Shown: positions 50,738 to 59,874 of the stretch, one piece after another
Layout of the letters: every line of letters begins with the position of its first letter
How positions within the stretch are numbered: the first letter of the stretch is position 1
NCBI GenBank assembly: GCA_044337515.1
Contig: JBIINK010000005.1
Location: forward strand, 8,677-72,676
Direction: 5' to 3'
DNA length: 64,000 nt
Source: CAJBVG01 sp044337515
Lineage (GTDB): Bacteria > Bacteroidota > Bacteroidia > Sphingobacteriales > Sphingobacteriaceae
Notes under the pieces: generated by a model
The model's input: only the letters and a program-made list of their open reading frames with translations
Told to the model about the DNA's origin: nothing
Databases searched by the model: none
Translations under genes and position numbers: made by a program

Positions 50738-52204
50738 TTACTGATTGATCACTAATTTCTCAACTCGTGAATCGTTACCATTGTAAATTCTTACGAAGTA
50801 AATTCCGTTTTTCAAGAATGAAGTTTCGATAACTTTTTTGTTGTCAGCAATTGCTTTTTCTTCAAATACCAATCTTCCCATTGCATCTACAATTGCTACT
50901 GAATAATTTTCATTGTTTAATGAAGGGATTTCAATAGTAACATTAGATGAAGCTGGATTAGGATATAACTTCACATTCTCTTTTGCTAATGTATTTACTC
51001 CTGTTTTCACTTGGAATAATACTCTGTACATACGTGGAGTAAAGAAAGCTTGGATTGTGTCGATATACAACATTGCTCTTGTTTTAGACATGAATGGATT
51101 TGAAGCTAAACCATTTGCTGTAAATGGATCAGATGCACTCCACCATTCCCATGGACCAGATGCGTTAGCTGCACCGTTGAAACGGTATAAACCTCCAAGA
51201 CCTTCTGAATATTTGTTTGCCTCAACAGATACTGCATCTGTAAAGAATGAAGGTGCTAATGAAGCATGGTTACCTAATTGGCTTGCTCTACGAGTTACAT
51301 CTCTAGCACCACTTACTTCTACTACAAACAATGGAGGAGTTGTACCTGGTACATAAACACCACCTGTTGTGTAAGGAGCAAATGGATCTAATTTACCTTG
51401 CATAGAAACAATTGGCATATCGCCAGCTTCTAACCAAGAAGAATCTCCCATTGCACCACCAAAGTTAACCACCATGTTAAACTTAGAAGAATAACCTACG
51501 TGGTTATCAGCTTTGTTTGCTACTGGGTTACCACCAAATCCTTCAAAGTCACCAGTAATTTGTGGCGTTACATATGGAGTGTTAGTAGTTTGGTTGATGA
51601 ATTTTTGTAATTGGATTTCTGATAATTTGTTCAAAGTTGCTGCTGCTAATGCAACATAACCTCCTGAACCTTGTCCACACATTACAATTCTGTTTGTGTC
51701 GATTTTGTATGCCATTGCATTAGTATCTGCCGCGTGACGGAAGAAACGAACTGCTGTTTTAGCATCTTGCATTGCACGGTAAACCGAATTTAAAATTGTA
51801 CCTGTACGAGTGTCTTGGTCTCCTTGTGGATTCCAACCTGTACGGTAAGCAACCGCTGCAACAACATAACCTTTTTTAGCAAATTGTTTACACATTTCTA
51901 CAGTTGTACTGTCTAATTTAGAACCAGTAGGTAATTGATTTAAACCTTTAGGTAAAAAGCTTCCTGTGTGTAAATAAATGATTAATGGTCTGTTTGTCGC
52001 TGTGTCGCCTGTTGGCTCGTATAAGTCAAATTTTAAATCTGACAATACTGGCGCTCCTGTTAATACCGAAAAGTTTTGTCCGTATACTACGTTTGATTTT
52101 ACCGTAACATCAGAGAAAACTGTAGTCGCATAACGTTGAGCCATGGTGTTCGTTGCAAAGAACGATGCAGCCAATAGCGTTAATAATTGTAAACGTTTTT
52201 TCAT
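50738..52204 (-). CDS. Exported alpha/beta-hydrolase (esterase-like) with T9SS tail
   Basis: A 488-residue protein with signal peptide MKKRLQLLTLLAASFFATNT and onward to MAQ. The hydrolase domain (about 40-400) shows RPLIIYLHTGSFLPKG (oxyanion region) and the nucleophile elbow CGQGSGGYVALAAA, similar to carboxylesterase/acetylxylan-esterase-like exported enzymes; the candidate serine is in GQGSGG. The sorting tail begins NVKLYPNPASSNVTIEIPS and ends IVDAMGRLVF...KNGIYFVRIYNG...KLVINQ. The substrate is unknown. Confidence 0.82.
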   Translation of the reverse strand: MKKRLQLLTLLAASFFATNTMAQRYATTVFSDVTVKSNVVYGQNFSVLTGAPVLSDLKFDLYEPTGDTATNRPLIIYLHTGSFLPKGLNQLPTGSKLDSTTVEMCKQFAKKGYVVAAVAYRTGWNPQGDQDTRTGTILNSVYRAMQDAKTAVRFFRHAADTNAMAYKIDTNRIVMCGQGSGGYVALAAATLNKLSEIQLQKFINQTTNTPYVTPQITGDFEGFGGNPVANKADNHVGYSSKFNMVVNFGGAMGDSSWLEAGDMPIVSMQGKLDPFAPYTTGGVYVPGTTPPLFVVEVSGARDVTRRASQLGNHASLAPSFFTDAVSVEANKYSEGLGGLYRFNGAANASGPWEWWSASDPFTANGLASNPFMSKTRAMLYIDTIQAFFTPRMYRVLFQVKTGVNTLAKENVKLYPNPASSNVTIEIPSLNNENYSVAIVDAMGRLVFEEKAIADNKKVIETSFLKNGIYFVRIYNGNDSRVEKLVINQ

Positions 52205-52269
52205 AAAATTGGGTTTTGATAATTTTAGTTAAATATAAAGATTTTGATACAAAATACAATTTAGTTCAA

Positions 52270-55119
52270 TTATTTATTCTTAGCGAGGTCGTAAGTAACC
52301 GAGAAATAGGCTAATCTGCCCACATAAGGGCCTCCATATACCTGTAAGCTCTTCTTGTTAAACAGGTTAGACGCTCCCAATTTAAACGTTGTATTGATAT
52401 TCGGAAGCGATTTGCTTACTTGAGCATCAAACATGTCGTAAGTTGGTACATAACCCGTAAATTGTGGTGATCCTTCGAAAGTAAACCCTTGTATCCATTT
52501 ATAGTTTACACTAAAACTCCAGTTTACTAAGTGTACCGGACCCACATAACGATCAATATCTCTTCCCGAAATTCCAATATTAAATTTATGTTCTGGGGTA
52601 TTAAATGCTGGAATAATTGGATCTGTTGATCCTCTTAAATCTAACCTGTTCCAAGAATAGTTTCCTGTTAATGAATAGAAGTTCTTAAAGAAATAACTTA
52701 AGCCTACCGAAAAGCCCTGTGTAAATACGATATCTTTTGCATTGGCAGAAATACGATACGCCTGTGCTTTATATACTCTTTTCAATGCGGTGTCTATTTC
52801 TGTATCAACCCCAATTTTATATCCAATAAAATCATTATAAATACTAAAATAATAACTCGCATCTAAAAACAAACTCTTCATCAATGTTGCTCTATAGCCA
52901 AACTCTACCGACTTTACTTTTTCCGGACGAACAGGGTCTACGCTGAAATAATTTAATGAATCTAATTTTTGAGTATTTAAAAAACTATATAATGATGGAA
53001 GCGTAACTAAAGAATCATAACCCTTTGTGTTTCCTAATAATATTGCTCTTCCCACATTAAAGAAAATGTATTGATCTGCAAGTGTGGGATTTCTAACTGC
53101 CGAAGTTAACGACAAACGAAATACATCACCCTTCTTATTGGTATACACCGCAGAAGCTGCTGGTGAAAATACTCTGTTGAAGTTTTCGTTTTTATCTGTA
53201 CGTATTGCAGCGTTTAATTTTAATTTGTCGTTCAATACTTTTTTCTCTACCCCTGCGTAAATTCCATATTCAGAATTTGTAATCTTACCCACAGTATCAC
53301 TAAAAATAGAACCCCTAGAATTTGGTGTATATTTTCTACCGCTTCCCCCTACAATAAATTCATAGGTGCCCACATTAAATTTTCGTTCTGCTTGAATATT
53401 ATACAATGCAGATTTATCATAAAAACGTGAACCGTTTTCTAAATAAGATACTCTTGATGTAATTGCATTTAAAGCTGAATCAAATCGCGGTGTTCCTGGA
53501 ACATATCGTTCCACATTAAACTCATCAGTATATGAGTTTTGATAAATAACTGGTCCACGAACTGGTGGTGAAAATGCATTGTTTGCATATGCTTGAGTTT
53601 CTTGGTGCCATTTAATTACAGAGTCCTTATAAATACCTAAAACGGAATCGGCTGCAACAAAATTAAATGGGTCTGGGAAAGTAGGACTTGGTGGATAACC
53701 TGGTAATGCTTCTGCTCTTTTTCTAATATTGTCTGCCCAATACGCTTGGTAATCGGCACTCCATCTATAATCATCTTTTGCAACGTTTTGTAATAACTGT
53801 GCAGTAAATACAGCATCAAATGAATTCCCAGCATCTTCATGTGTTGCATAAGCACGCACAAACCACTTATCGTTTTTAATTTCAAACCTGTTTTGAAAAA
53901 ATAAAATATCCTTTAACGAATAACGATTATCTCCTTGATAAACGGTTGTTCCATTTCCAAAATTTAAAGAGTAAATTAATTCAGTTTGGGGATTGATTTT
54001 ATAATGAGCTGCCGCTCCTAATTTTATATTTTTTGTGTTGTAATCAACAATGTCTTTTTCCCAATACCCGTCTCTGTGCCATATCATTAATCCAGGGTAT
54101 TGTCTTTTTAACGATTTGGTTACTGCATTATTTCCTCTTGGGTCAAAATTCTCATCACCATATTTGTTTACTGCATCATAACCACCCGGATTATCTGTAG
54201 TAACTAATGATTGTGGAGTAGCATCGGCATTCGTTGCTTCCCAATCATATGCCTTCATATAATACAAGTTAATTTTATAGGCAAACTTGTCTTCGCCTGC
54301 TTTATTCTTAAATACCTGTGCATAACGAATAGCCGTTTCGAACATTCCGCGTTCTCCCACTTTTGACATTACTGTTAATCCCGGACTATTAAACGGATTA
54401 CGAGTATGCATACTAATTACTCCGTTAAATGCATTCGGACCAAAAAAAGCAGAACTTGCTCCAACTACTAAATCTACTTTTTGTACATCTAATTCTGATG
54501 ATCCTAAAAAGTTTCCTAATGAGAAATTTAATCCTGGTGCTTGGTTATCTACTCCATCAATTAATTGTAAAGATCGCACTGGTGATGTACTATTAAAACC
54601 TCGTGTGTTGATGACTTTAAATCCAATACTGGCTGATGTTAAGTCGACTCCTTTTAATTGGCCAAGGCCTTCATAAAAGTTAGAAGCTGAAGTTTGTTTA
54701 ATGGAAATTAAATCCATCGATTCTACCGTTAATGGTGCTTCTTTTTGTTTTTCCGTTAATCGAGATGATTGTATTGTTACTTCCTTACTAGTAACCACTA
54801 CTTCCGATAAATAGATATCGACATTGGTTTTAGTTTTTGAAATCGTTACTTCCGATTTTTCATATCCTAAATACGAAATGACTAATGATTTTGGTGTATT
54901 CAAGTCAACATTAATGCTAAACTTTCCATCAATATCTGTATTGGCACCAATAGTGGTTCCTTTAATACTTACCGTGGCAGCATACAATCCTTGCTTTGTG
55001 TTTTTGTCTCTAACAGTACCCGTTACTTTTTGTAACTGAGCAAAAGATACCGTGTTAATGCCAATAAATAGCACAACAAATAAGGTCAATAATTTAGTTG
55101 GGTTGGGGGTAAATCTCAT
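52270..55119 (-). CDS. TonB-dependent outer membrane receptor
   Basis: A 949-residue receptor. Following the signal peptide (to VSFAQ) there is a CarboxypepD_reg-like domain (about 30-110; GTVRDKNTKQGLYAATVSIK), a plug domain (about 130-250; KGVDLTSASIGFKVINTRGF, SPVRSLQLIDGVDNQAPG) and a 22-strand barrel ending YFSVTYDLAK. No SusD partner is adjacent, so it is not a polysaccharide-utilization locus pair; peptides, metals or vitamins are possible ligands. The substrate is unknown. Confidence 0.94.
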   Translation of the reverse strand: MRFTPNPTKLLTLFVVLFIGINTVSFAQLQKVTGTVRDKNTKQGLYAATVSIKGTTIGANTDIDGKFSINVDLNTPKSLVISYLGYEKSEVTISKTKTNVDIYLSEVVVTSKEVTIQSSRLTEKQKEAPLTVESMDLISIKQTSASNFYEGLGQLKGVDLTSASIGFKVINTRGFNSTSPVRSLQLIDGVDNQAPGLNFSLGNFLGSSELDVQKVDLVVGASSAFFGPNAFNGVISMHTRNPFNSPGLTVMSKVGERGMFETAIRYAQVFKNKAGEDKFAYKINLYYMKAYDWEATNADATPQSLVTTDNPGGYDAVNKYGDENFDPRGNNAVTKSLKRQYPGLMIWHRDGYWEKDIVDYNTKNIKLGAAAHYKINPQTELIYSLNFGNGTTVYQGDNRYSLKDILFFQNRFEIKNDKWFVRAYATHEDAGNSFDAVFTAQLLQNVAKDDYRWSADYQAYWADNIRKRAEALPGYPPSPTFPDPFNFVAADSVLGIYKDSVIKWHQETQAYANNAFSPPVRGPVIYQNSYTDEFNVERYVPGTPRFDSALNAITSRVSYLENGSRFYDKSALYNIQAERKFNVGTYEFIVGGSGRKYTPNSRGSIFSDTVGKITNSEYGIYAGVEKKVLNDKLKLNAAIRTDKNENFNRVFSPAASAVYTNKKGDVFRLSLTSAVRNPTLADQYIFFNVGRAILLGNTKGYDSLVTLPSLYSFLNTQKLDSLNYFSVDPVRPEKVKSVEFGYRATLMKSLFLDASYYFSIYNDFIGYKIGVDTEIDTALKRVYKAQAYRISANAKDIVFTQGFSVGLSYFFKNFYSLTGNYSWNRLDLRGSTDPIIPAFNTPEHKFNIGISGRDIDRYVGPVHLVNWSFSVNYKWIQGFTFEGSPQFTGYVPTYDMFDAQVSKSLPNINTTFKLGASNLFNKKSLQVYGGPYVGRLAYFSVTYDLAKNK

Positions 55120-55215
55120 TTATAATTTCATTTAACCAATTCTAAGATAACAAATGAATTGATTAAATGAAATTGTGTGCCTATATAATATACTTTATTA
55201 CTAAAACTAAGTATA

Positions 55216-56256
55216 CTAAAACTTGAATGCATTCCAACCCTGAGCGGTTAAATTATGCTGATTACCTGACTTGCTAATAAGTTGAGCGCCTTCTGATGCT
55301 TGTGTGATATGACCAATTACACTGATATCGGGATTGTTTTTAATCTTATCGAAATCAGCTTGTTTAATAGTAAATAAGAGCTCATAATCCTCTCCACCAC
55401 TTAATGCACAAACAGTTGGATCAAGGTTAAATGCTCTCGCTGATTCAAACGTCATTGGATCAACAGGGATTTTTTCTTCGTATAAATTAACGCCAATGTT
55501 TCCCGCTTTACACAAGTGCAAAATCTCAGAAGCCAATCCATCCGATATGTCAATCATTGATGTTGGGATAAGTTCTTTTGTGTTGAACAATTCGAAAATA
55601 TCTTTTCTTGCTTCTGGTTTTAATTGTCGTTCAACGATGTAATCATACCCTTCCAAATCTGGTTGGATATTCGGATTACTGAGGTAAACATTTTTTTCTC
55701 TTTCTAACAATTGCAATCCCATGTACGCTGCACCTAAATCGCCAGTAACGCATAATAAATCATTTACCGAAGCGGTGTCTCTTCTTACAATTTTTTCGGC
55801 ACTCTGTTTTCCAATTGCCGTAACACTTAAAACTAATCCTTGTTTAGAAGCGCTAGTATCTCCTCCCACTAAATCTACTCCGTATAATTTACAAGCGATA
55901 TTCATTCCTTGGTAAATTTCCTCAACCGCTTCTAAAGAAAAACGGCTAGAAACACCAATAGAAACTAGTACTTGCGTAGGTAATGCATTCATTGCATAAA
56001 CATCCGAAACATTCGCAACGATTGCTTTATACCCCAAATGCTTTAGTGGAACATAGGCTAAATCAAAATGAATTCCTTCCAACAACATATCTGTAGTCAC
56101 TACAATTTGTTCGTTCTTAAATTCTAAAATTGCAGCATCATCTCCAACTCCTTTAATAGTGCTTTCTTGTGTTAGTTCTATGTGTTTAGTGATGTGGTCT
56201 ATTAAACCAAATTCTCCTAACGATTCTAATTCTGTACGTGATGTATTTTCAAACAT
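55216..56256 (-). CDS. thiL: Thiamine-monophosphate kinase
   Basis: A 346-residue AIR-synthase-fold kinase that makes thiamine diphosphate from thiamine monophosphate and ATP. FGLIDHITKH, GDDAAILEF (Mg-ATP loop), TTDMLLEGIHFDL, VGGDTSASKQGLVLSVTAIG and MIDISDGLASEILHLC are all standard. It lies 11 bases after nadB and is likely cotranscribed. Confidence 0.95.
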   Translation of the reverse strand: MFENTSRTELESLGEFGLIDHITKHIELTQESTIKGVGDDAAILEFKNEQIVVTTDMLLEGIHFDLAYVPLKHLGYKAIVANVSDVYAMNALPTQVLVSIGVSSRFSLEAVEEIYQGMNIACKLYGVDLVGGDTSASKQGLVLSVTAIGKQSAEKIVRRDTASVNDLLCVTGDLGAAYMGLQLLEREKNVYLSNPNIQPDLEGYDYIVERQLKPEARKDIFELFNTKELIPTSMIDISDGLASEILHLCKAGNIGVNLYEEKIPVDPMTFESARAFNLDPTVCALSGGEDYELLFTIKQADFDKIKNNPDISVIGHITQASEGAQLISKSGNQHNLTAQGWNAFKF

Positions 56257-56267
56257 TTTTTTTGTTT

Positions 56268-57854
56268 TTAAAACACGGTATCGTTCGTGTTTGTGTTTTT
56301 CTGTTGATAATCTGTTGTATAATGTAAACCTCGACTTTCCTTTCTCATGGTTGCCGATTTTATTACAATGTAAGATACTTGTATTATGTTTCTTAACTCA
56401 CAAAGCTTTACCGAAATTTTGGTTTTCTTATAAAAGTCTTCCGTTTCATTATAAAGTAATTCCAGTCTACGCATAGCTCGCTCCAATCTAAAGTCGGATC
56501 TTACAATGCCTACATAATCACTCATGATGCGTTGTGTTTCGCGAATATTATGGGTGACTAAAATATCTTCGTTTGATAATTTAGTTCCATTTTCATTCCA
56601 ATCGGGAATGTTCTCTTGATATGAAATAGTATTTAATTTACTTATTGCGTGCTCATAACTACGATGTGCAAAAACTAATGCTTCTAATAATGAGTTAGAG
56701 GCTAATCGATTTGCTCCATGCAAACCTGTTGATGCACACTCTCCGCAGGCATATAAGTTCTTTATGGTCGATTCTCCAAACTCATCAACTAAAATTCCAC
56801 CACACATGTAATGCGCTGCTGGTACTACGGGTATCAAATCTTTACTAATATCAATTCCTATACTTAAACATTTGGCATAGATGTTCGGGAAGTGTTGCAT
56901 TAATTCAGCCTTTGCTACATGGGTAATGTCTAGAAACACACAATCGTCTCCCGATTTTTTCATTTCAGAATCAATTGCGCGTGCTACAATATCTCTTGAC
57001 GCTAATGATCCTCGAGAATCATAGTGTTCCATAAAGGATTCGCCCTTTCTGTTTTTCAATATGGCTCCGTGTCCACGAAGTGCCTCTGATATTAAAAAAC
57101 TTGGGTACTCGCCAGGATGATATAATGCTGTTGGGTGAAACTGAATAAACTCCATGTTTCTCATTTTCCCTTTCGCACGATAAACCATTGCAATTCCGTC
57201 GCCTGTTGCTATGGTGGGGTTGGTGGTTGTACTATAAATATGTCCGGCACCACCAGATGCCATTACTGTTATTTTAGAAACAATCTTTTCGATTACCTGG
57301 GTATGAGTATTTAAGGCATATACTCCAAAGCACTTTACCTCTTCGGTTGATTTGTTTACTTCTTTGCCTAAATGATGTTCGGTAATAATGTCTACCGCAA
57401 AATAGTGGGTTAATATTTCGATGTTCGGATTACTGTGAATTTGCTTTAATAATACCTTCTCAATCTCAAAACCGGTAATGTCCTTAAAATGAAGCACACG
57501 ATGTTCCGAGTGCCCACCTTCTTTAGCTAAATGGTATTCCCCTTGTTGGTCCTTATCGAATTTAATACCATAGTTTACTATTTCATTTATTCGCTCGGGC
57601 CCCTCTTTTACAACAAGCTCTACAATATCTTCATTACATAAGCCATCTCCTGCAATTAGGGTATCCTCGATATGCATTTCAAATGAGTCATCCTTATCTA
57701 TTACAACAGCAACACCACCTTGTGCATATTTAGTATTCGATTCGTCTTCATTTGATTTGGTGACAATGCAAACTTTGCCATACTTTGCAGCTTTTAGCGC
57801 AAAGCTTAAACCAGCTATTCCTGAACCTATTACTAAAAAATCGGTCTTTTTCAT
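56268..57854 (-). CDS. nadB: L-aspartate oxidase
   Basis: A 528-residue flavoprotein, first step of de novo NAD synthesis: aspartate to iminoaspartate. FAD motif GSGIAG (8-13), the substrate region GGVAVVID, the HPTALYHPGEYPSFLISEAL stretch and HGANRLASNSLLEALVF are seen. The HxxxxH/R pattern in the last third agrees with NadB rather than SdhA. It lies opposite nadA across a 508-base gap. Confidence 0.96.
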   Translation of the reverse strand: MKKTDFLVIGSGIAGLSFALKAAKYGKVCIVTKSNEDESNTKYAQGGVAVVIDKDDSFEMHIEDTLIAGDGLCNEDIVELVVKEGPERINEIVNYGIKFDKDQQGEYHLAKEGGHSEHRVLHFKDITGFEIEKVLLKQIHSNPNIEILTHYFAVDIITEHHLGKEVNKSTEEVKCFGVYALNTHTQVIEKIVSKITVMASGGAGHIYSTTTNPTIATGDGIAMVYRAKGKMRNMEFIQFHPTALYHPGEYPSFLISEALRGHGAILKNRKGESFMEHYDSRGSLASRDIVARAIDSEMKKSGDDCVFLDITHVAKAELMQHFPNIYAKCLSIGIDISKDLIPVVPAAHYMCGGILVDEFGESTIKNLYACGECASTGLHGANRLASNSLLEALVFAHRSYEHAISKLNTISYQENIPDWNENGTKLSNEDILVTHNIRETQRIMSDYVGIVRSDFRLERAMRRLELLYNETEDFYKKTKISVKLCELRNIIQVSYIVIKSATMRKESRGLHYTTDYQQKNTNTNDTVF

Positions 57855-57879
57855 TGGTAATGAAACAATAATTGAGGAA

Positions 57880-57887
57880 CAAAGTTA
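57880..57887 (-). promoter_or_regulatory. -7 promoter element of nadB
   Basis: TAACTTTG on the minus strand matches TAnnTTTG exactly, 26 bases before the nadB start. Confidence 0.6.
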
Positions 57888-57894
57888 CAAAAAT

Positions 57895-57967
57895 AGTAGT
57901 GAGTAGTGAGTAGTAGGTAATACACATGATTTTTTTACTCATTACCCACTACCCATTACCCACTACT
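57895..57967. repeat. Word-type inverted repeat upstream of nadB
   Basis: 57895-57921 and 57941-57967 match at 23 of 27 positions without gaps, and the four differences are all C/T changes. Words are AGTAGTGAGTAGTGAG and GTAGGTAAT, the same set as at 16.8 kb. It lies upstream of the nadB promoter, not at a gene end, so it is not a terminator for a visible gene. Confidence 0.85.
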
Positions 57968-58363
57968 AAAAATGTGTTAACAAACCCCAATTCGTAGTTA
58001 GCAACTTGTGAGTAACGATAGAATAAGTTTATAACCTCGGTAAAACTTTAAAGTTGTTCGCTAGTTCTGCCCGAGATCTGTTAGTTATTGACAAGATATT
58101 AACAAATTTTAGGGCGTATCTTTGTTAACAGAATAACAATTCACAAATTTTGAGGAAAATGAATTGAGCAGTAAATCAAGACTTTGATATATTAAATTTG
58201 TTTGTATCGTGTTGAGAAAAATTTAAAAGTTTTTTAATGTTAACAAAAAGTGCATTTATTAACCTTACCAACACCCTAATCATCATCACCAAATATTTTT
58301 AAAATTTAATGATGATTTTAATAAGACGTTAATAATGTACAAATTTGAAAATCGAAAAAAAAT
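57968..58363. other. Long leader/regulatory region ahead of nadA
   Basis: No gene is visible. TATCTTTG (58117-58124) and TAAATTTG (58193-58200) are exact -7 matches (+), each with TTG 26 bases upstream, longer than normal. CTCGG (58036-58040) and CCGAG (58071-58075) enclose the 12-bp palindrome AACTTTAAAGTT (58044-58055), which could be an operator. A 160- to 240-base untranslated leader is implied. Confidence 0.45.
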
Positions 58364-59362
58364 ATGGAAAATATAAATATTGCAGAGCTAGATAAATTAG
58401 GTTATTTAAATATGCCTGTAGATCCTACTCTTGATTTATTTTTTGAAATTGAAAAATTAAAGAAAGAAAAGAACGCAGTAATTCTAGCTCATTATTACCA
58501 AGATTCTGATATTCAAGATATCGCTGATTATATTGGAGATAGTTTAGGACTATCACAAGAAGCAGCTAAAACATCTGCAGATATTATTGTATTTGCTGGA
58601 GTTCACTTCATGGCAGAAACTGCAAAAATTTTATCTCCATCAAAAAAAGTTTTATTACCAGATTTAAAAGCAGGGTGTTCATTAGCAGATACATGTCCAC
58701 CAAATTTATTTTCAGAATTTAAAAAGAAATATCCAGATCATATAGTAATTACTTATGTAAACTGTTCTGCAGGTATTAAAGCATTAAGTGATATTGTATG
58801 TACTTCAAGTAATGCAGTACAAATAGTAGAGAGTTTACCTATAGATCAAAAAATAATTTTTGCACCTGATAAAAATTTAGGAGCTTATATAATTAAGAAA
58901 ACAGGGAGAGACATGGTTCTTTGGAATGGAGCATGTATGGTTCATGAAATTTTCTCATTAGAAAAAATAACTAAATTAAAAGAACGCCATCCAGAAGCTA
59001 AATTTATTGCACATCCAGAATGTGAAGAATCCGTTTTAGAAATAGCAGATTTTATAGGTTCAACAACAGCTCTTTTAAATTATACTTCTAAAGATTCAGC
59101 AAGTTCCTATATTGTTGCTACAGAATCGGGTATATTACATCAAATGATTTTAGCTAATCCAACAAAACAATTTATACCAGCTCCACCAAATAATAATTGT
59201 GCTTGTAATGATTGTCCACATATGAAATTAAATACCTTAGAAAAATTATATAATTGCTTAAAATTTGAATTACCTGAAGTTACACTCTCCGATGATTTAA
59301 TAAATCAAGCAAAGGCACCAATTATTAAAATGTTAGATATTTCAGCAAAACTAGGATTATAA
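58364..59362 (+). CDS. nadA: Quinolinate synthase
   Basis: A 332-residue [4Fe-4S] enzyme that condenses iminoaspartate with dihydroxyacetone phosphate to quinolinate. Signatures are LAHYYQDSDIQDIADYIGDS (42-61), HFMAETAKIL, PDLKAGCSLADTCPP (cluster cysteine by family, C111 or C105), WNGACMVHE (C191) and NNNCACNDCPHMKLN near 277-290. The three conserved cysteines hold the cluster. It overlaps the next gene by one base (TAATG). The opposite gene nadB supplies its substrate. Confidence 0.96.
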   Translation: MENINIAELDKLGYLNMPVDPTLDLFFEIEKLKKEKNAVILAHYYQDSDIQDIADYIGDSLGLSQEAAKTSADIIVFAGVHFMAETAKILSPSKKVLLPDLKAGCSLADTCPPNLFSEFKKKYPDHIVITYVNCSAGIKALSDIVCTSSNAVQIVESLPIDQKIIFAPDKNLGAYIIKKTGRDMVLWNGACMVHEIFSLEKITKLKERHPEAKFIAHPECEESVLEIADFIGSTTALLNYTSKDSASSYIVATESGILHQMILANPTKQFIPAPPNNNCACNDCPHMKLNTLEKLYNCLKFELPEVTLSDDLINQAKAPIIKMLDISAKLGL

Positions 59363-59874
59363 TGGCACTCATATTACCGGTAAAAAATATACAACCAACG
59401 ATACCTACATCATGTTGGCTTGCACCAAACTCAACTATTGTAGGTGATGTAAGACTTGGAGAAAATTGTAGTGTTTGGTTCAATGCTGTTATACGTGGCG
59501 ATGTACATTTTATTAAAATTGGTGATCGTACTAATATTCAAGATGGTGCTGTTATTCATTGTACTTATCAGAAAGCATCTACAACCATAGGAAATGATGT
59601 TTCTATAGGACATAATGCACTAGTGCATGGTTGTACTGTACATGATCATGTTTTAATAGGTATGGGTGCTATAGTAATGGATAATGCAATTTTAGAAGAG
59701 TTTACTATTATTGCAGCAGGATCAGTTGTTTTAGAAAATACTGTATGTGAATCCGGATTTTTATATGCTGGTACTCCTGCAAAAAAAATTAAACCAATAA
59801 CAGATGAGCAACGAGAGTTGTTAAATATATTATCTTCTAACTATATGATGTATTCAGATTGGTTTAAGGATTAA
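59362..59874 (+). CDS. Gamma-class carbonic anhydrase-like hexapeptide protein
   Basis: A 170-residue left-handed beta-helix protein. It begins MALILPVKNIQPTIPTSCWL and has hexapeptide repeats; the zinc-histidine region reads VIHCTYQKASTTIGNDVSIG and HNALVHG. It fits the YrdA/CaiE-type gamma carbonic anhydrases; catalytic activity in this group varies. Coupled to nadA by a TAATG overlap. It overlaps the convergent lipoprotein gene by 11 bases. Confidence 0.88.
   Translation: MALILPVKNIQPTIPTSCWLAPNSTIVGDVRLGENCSVWFNAVIRGDVHFIKIGDRTNIQDGAVIHCTYQKASTTIGNDVSIGHNALVHGCTVHDHVLIGMGAIVMDNAILEEFTIIAAGSVVLENTVCESGFLYAGTPAKKIKPITDEQRELLNILSSNYMMYSDWFKD

Noticed and set aside
57895..57967. Terminator reading for the repeat upstream of nadB
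   Set aside because: It lies between divergent genes and upstream of the nadB promoter, so no visible transcript ends there.
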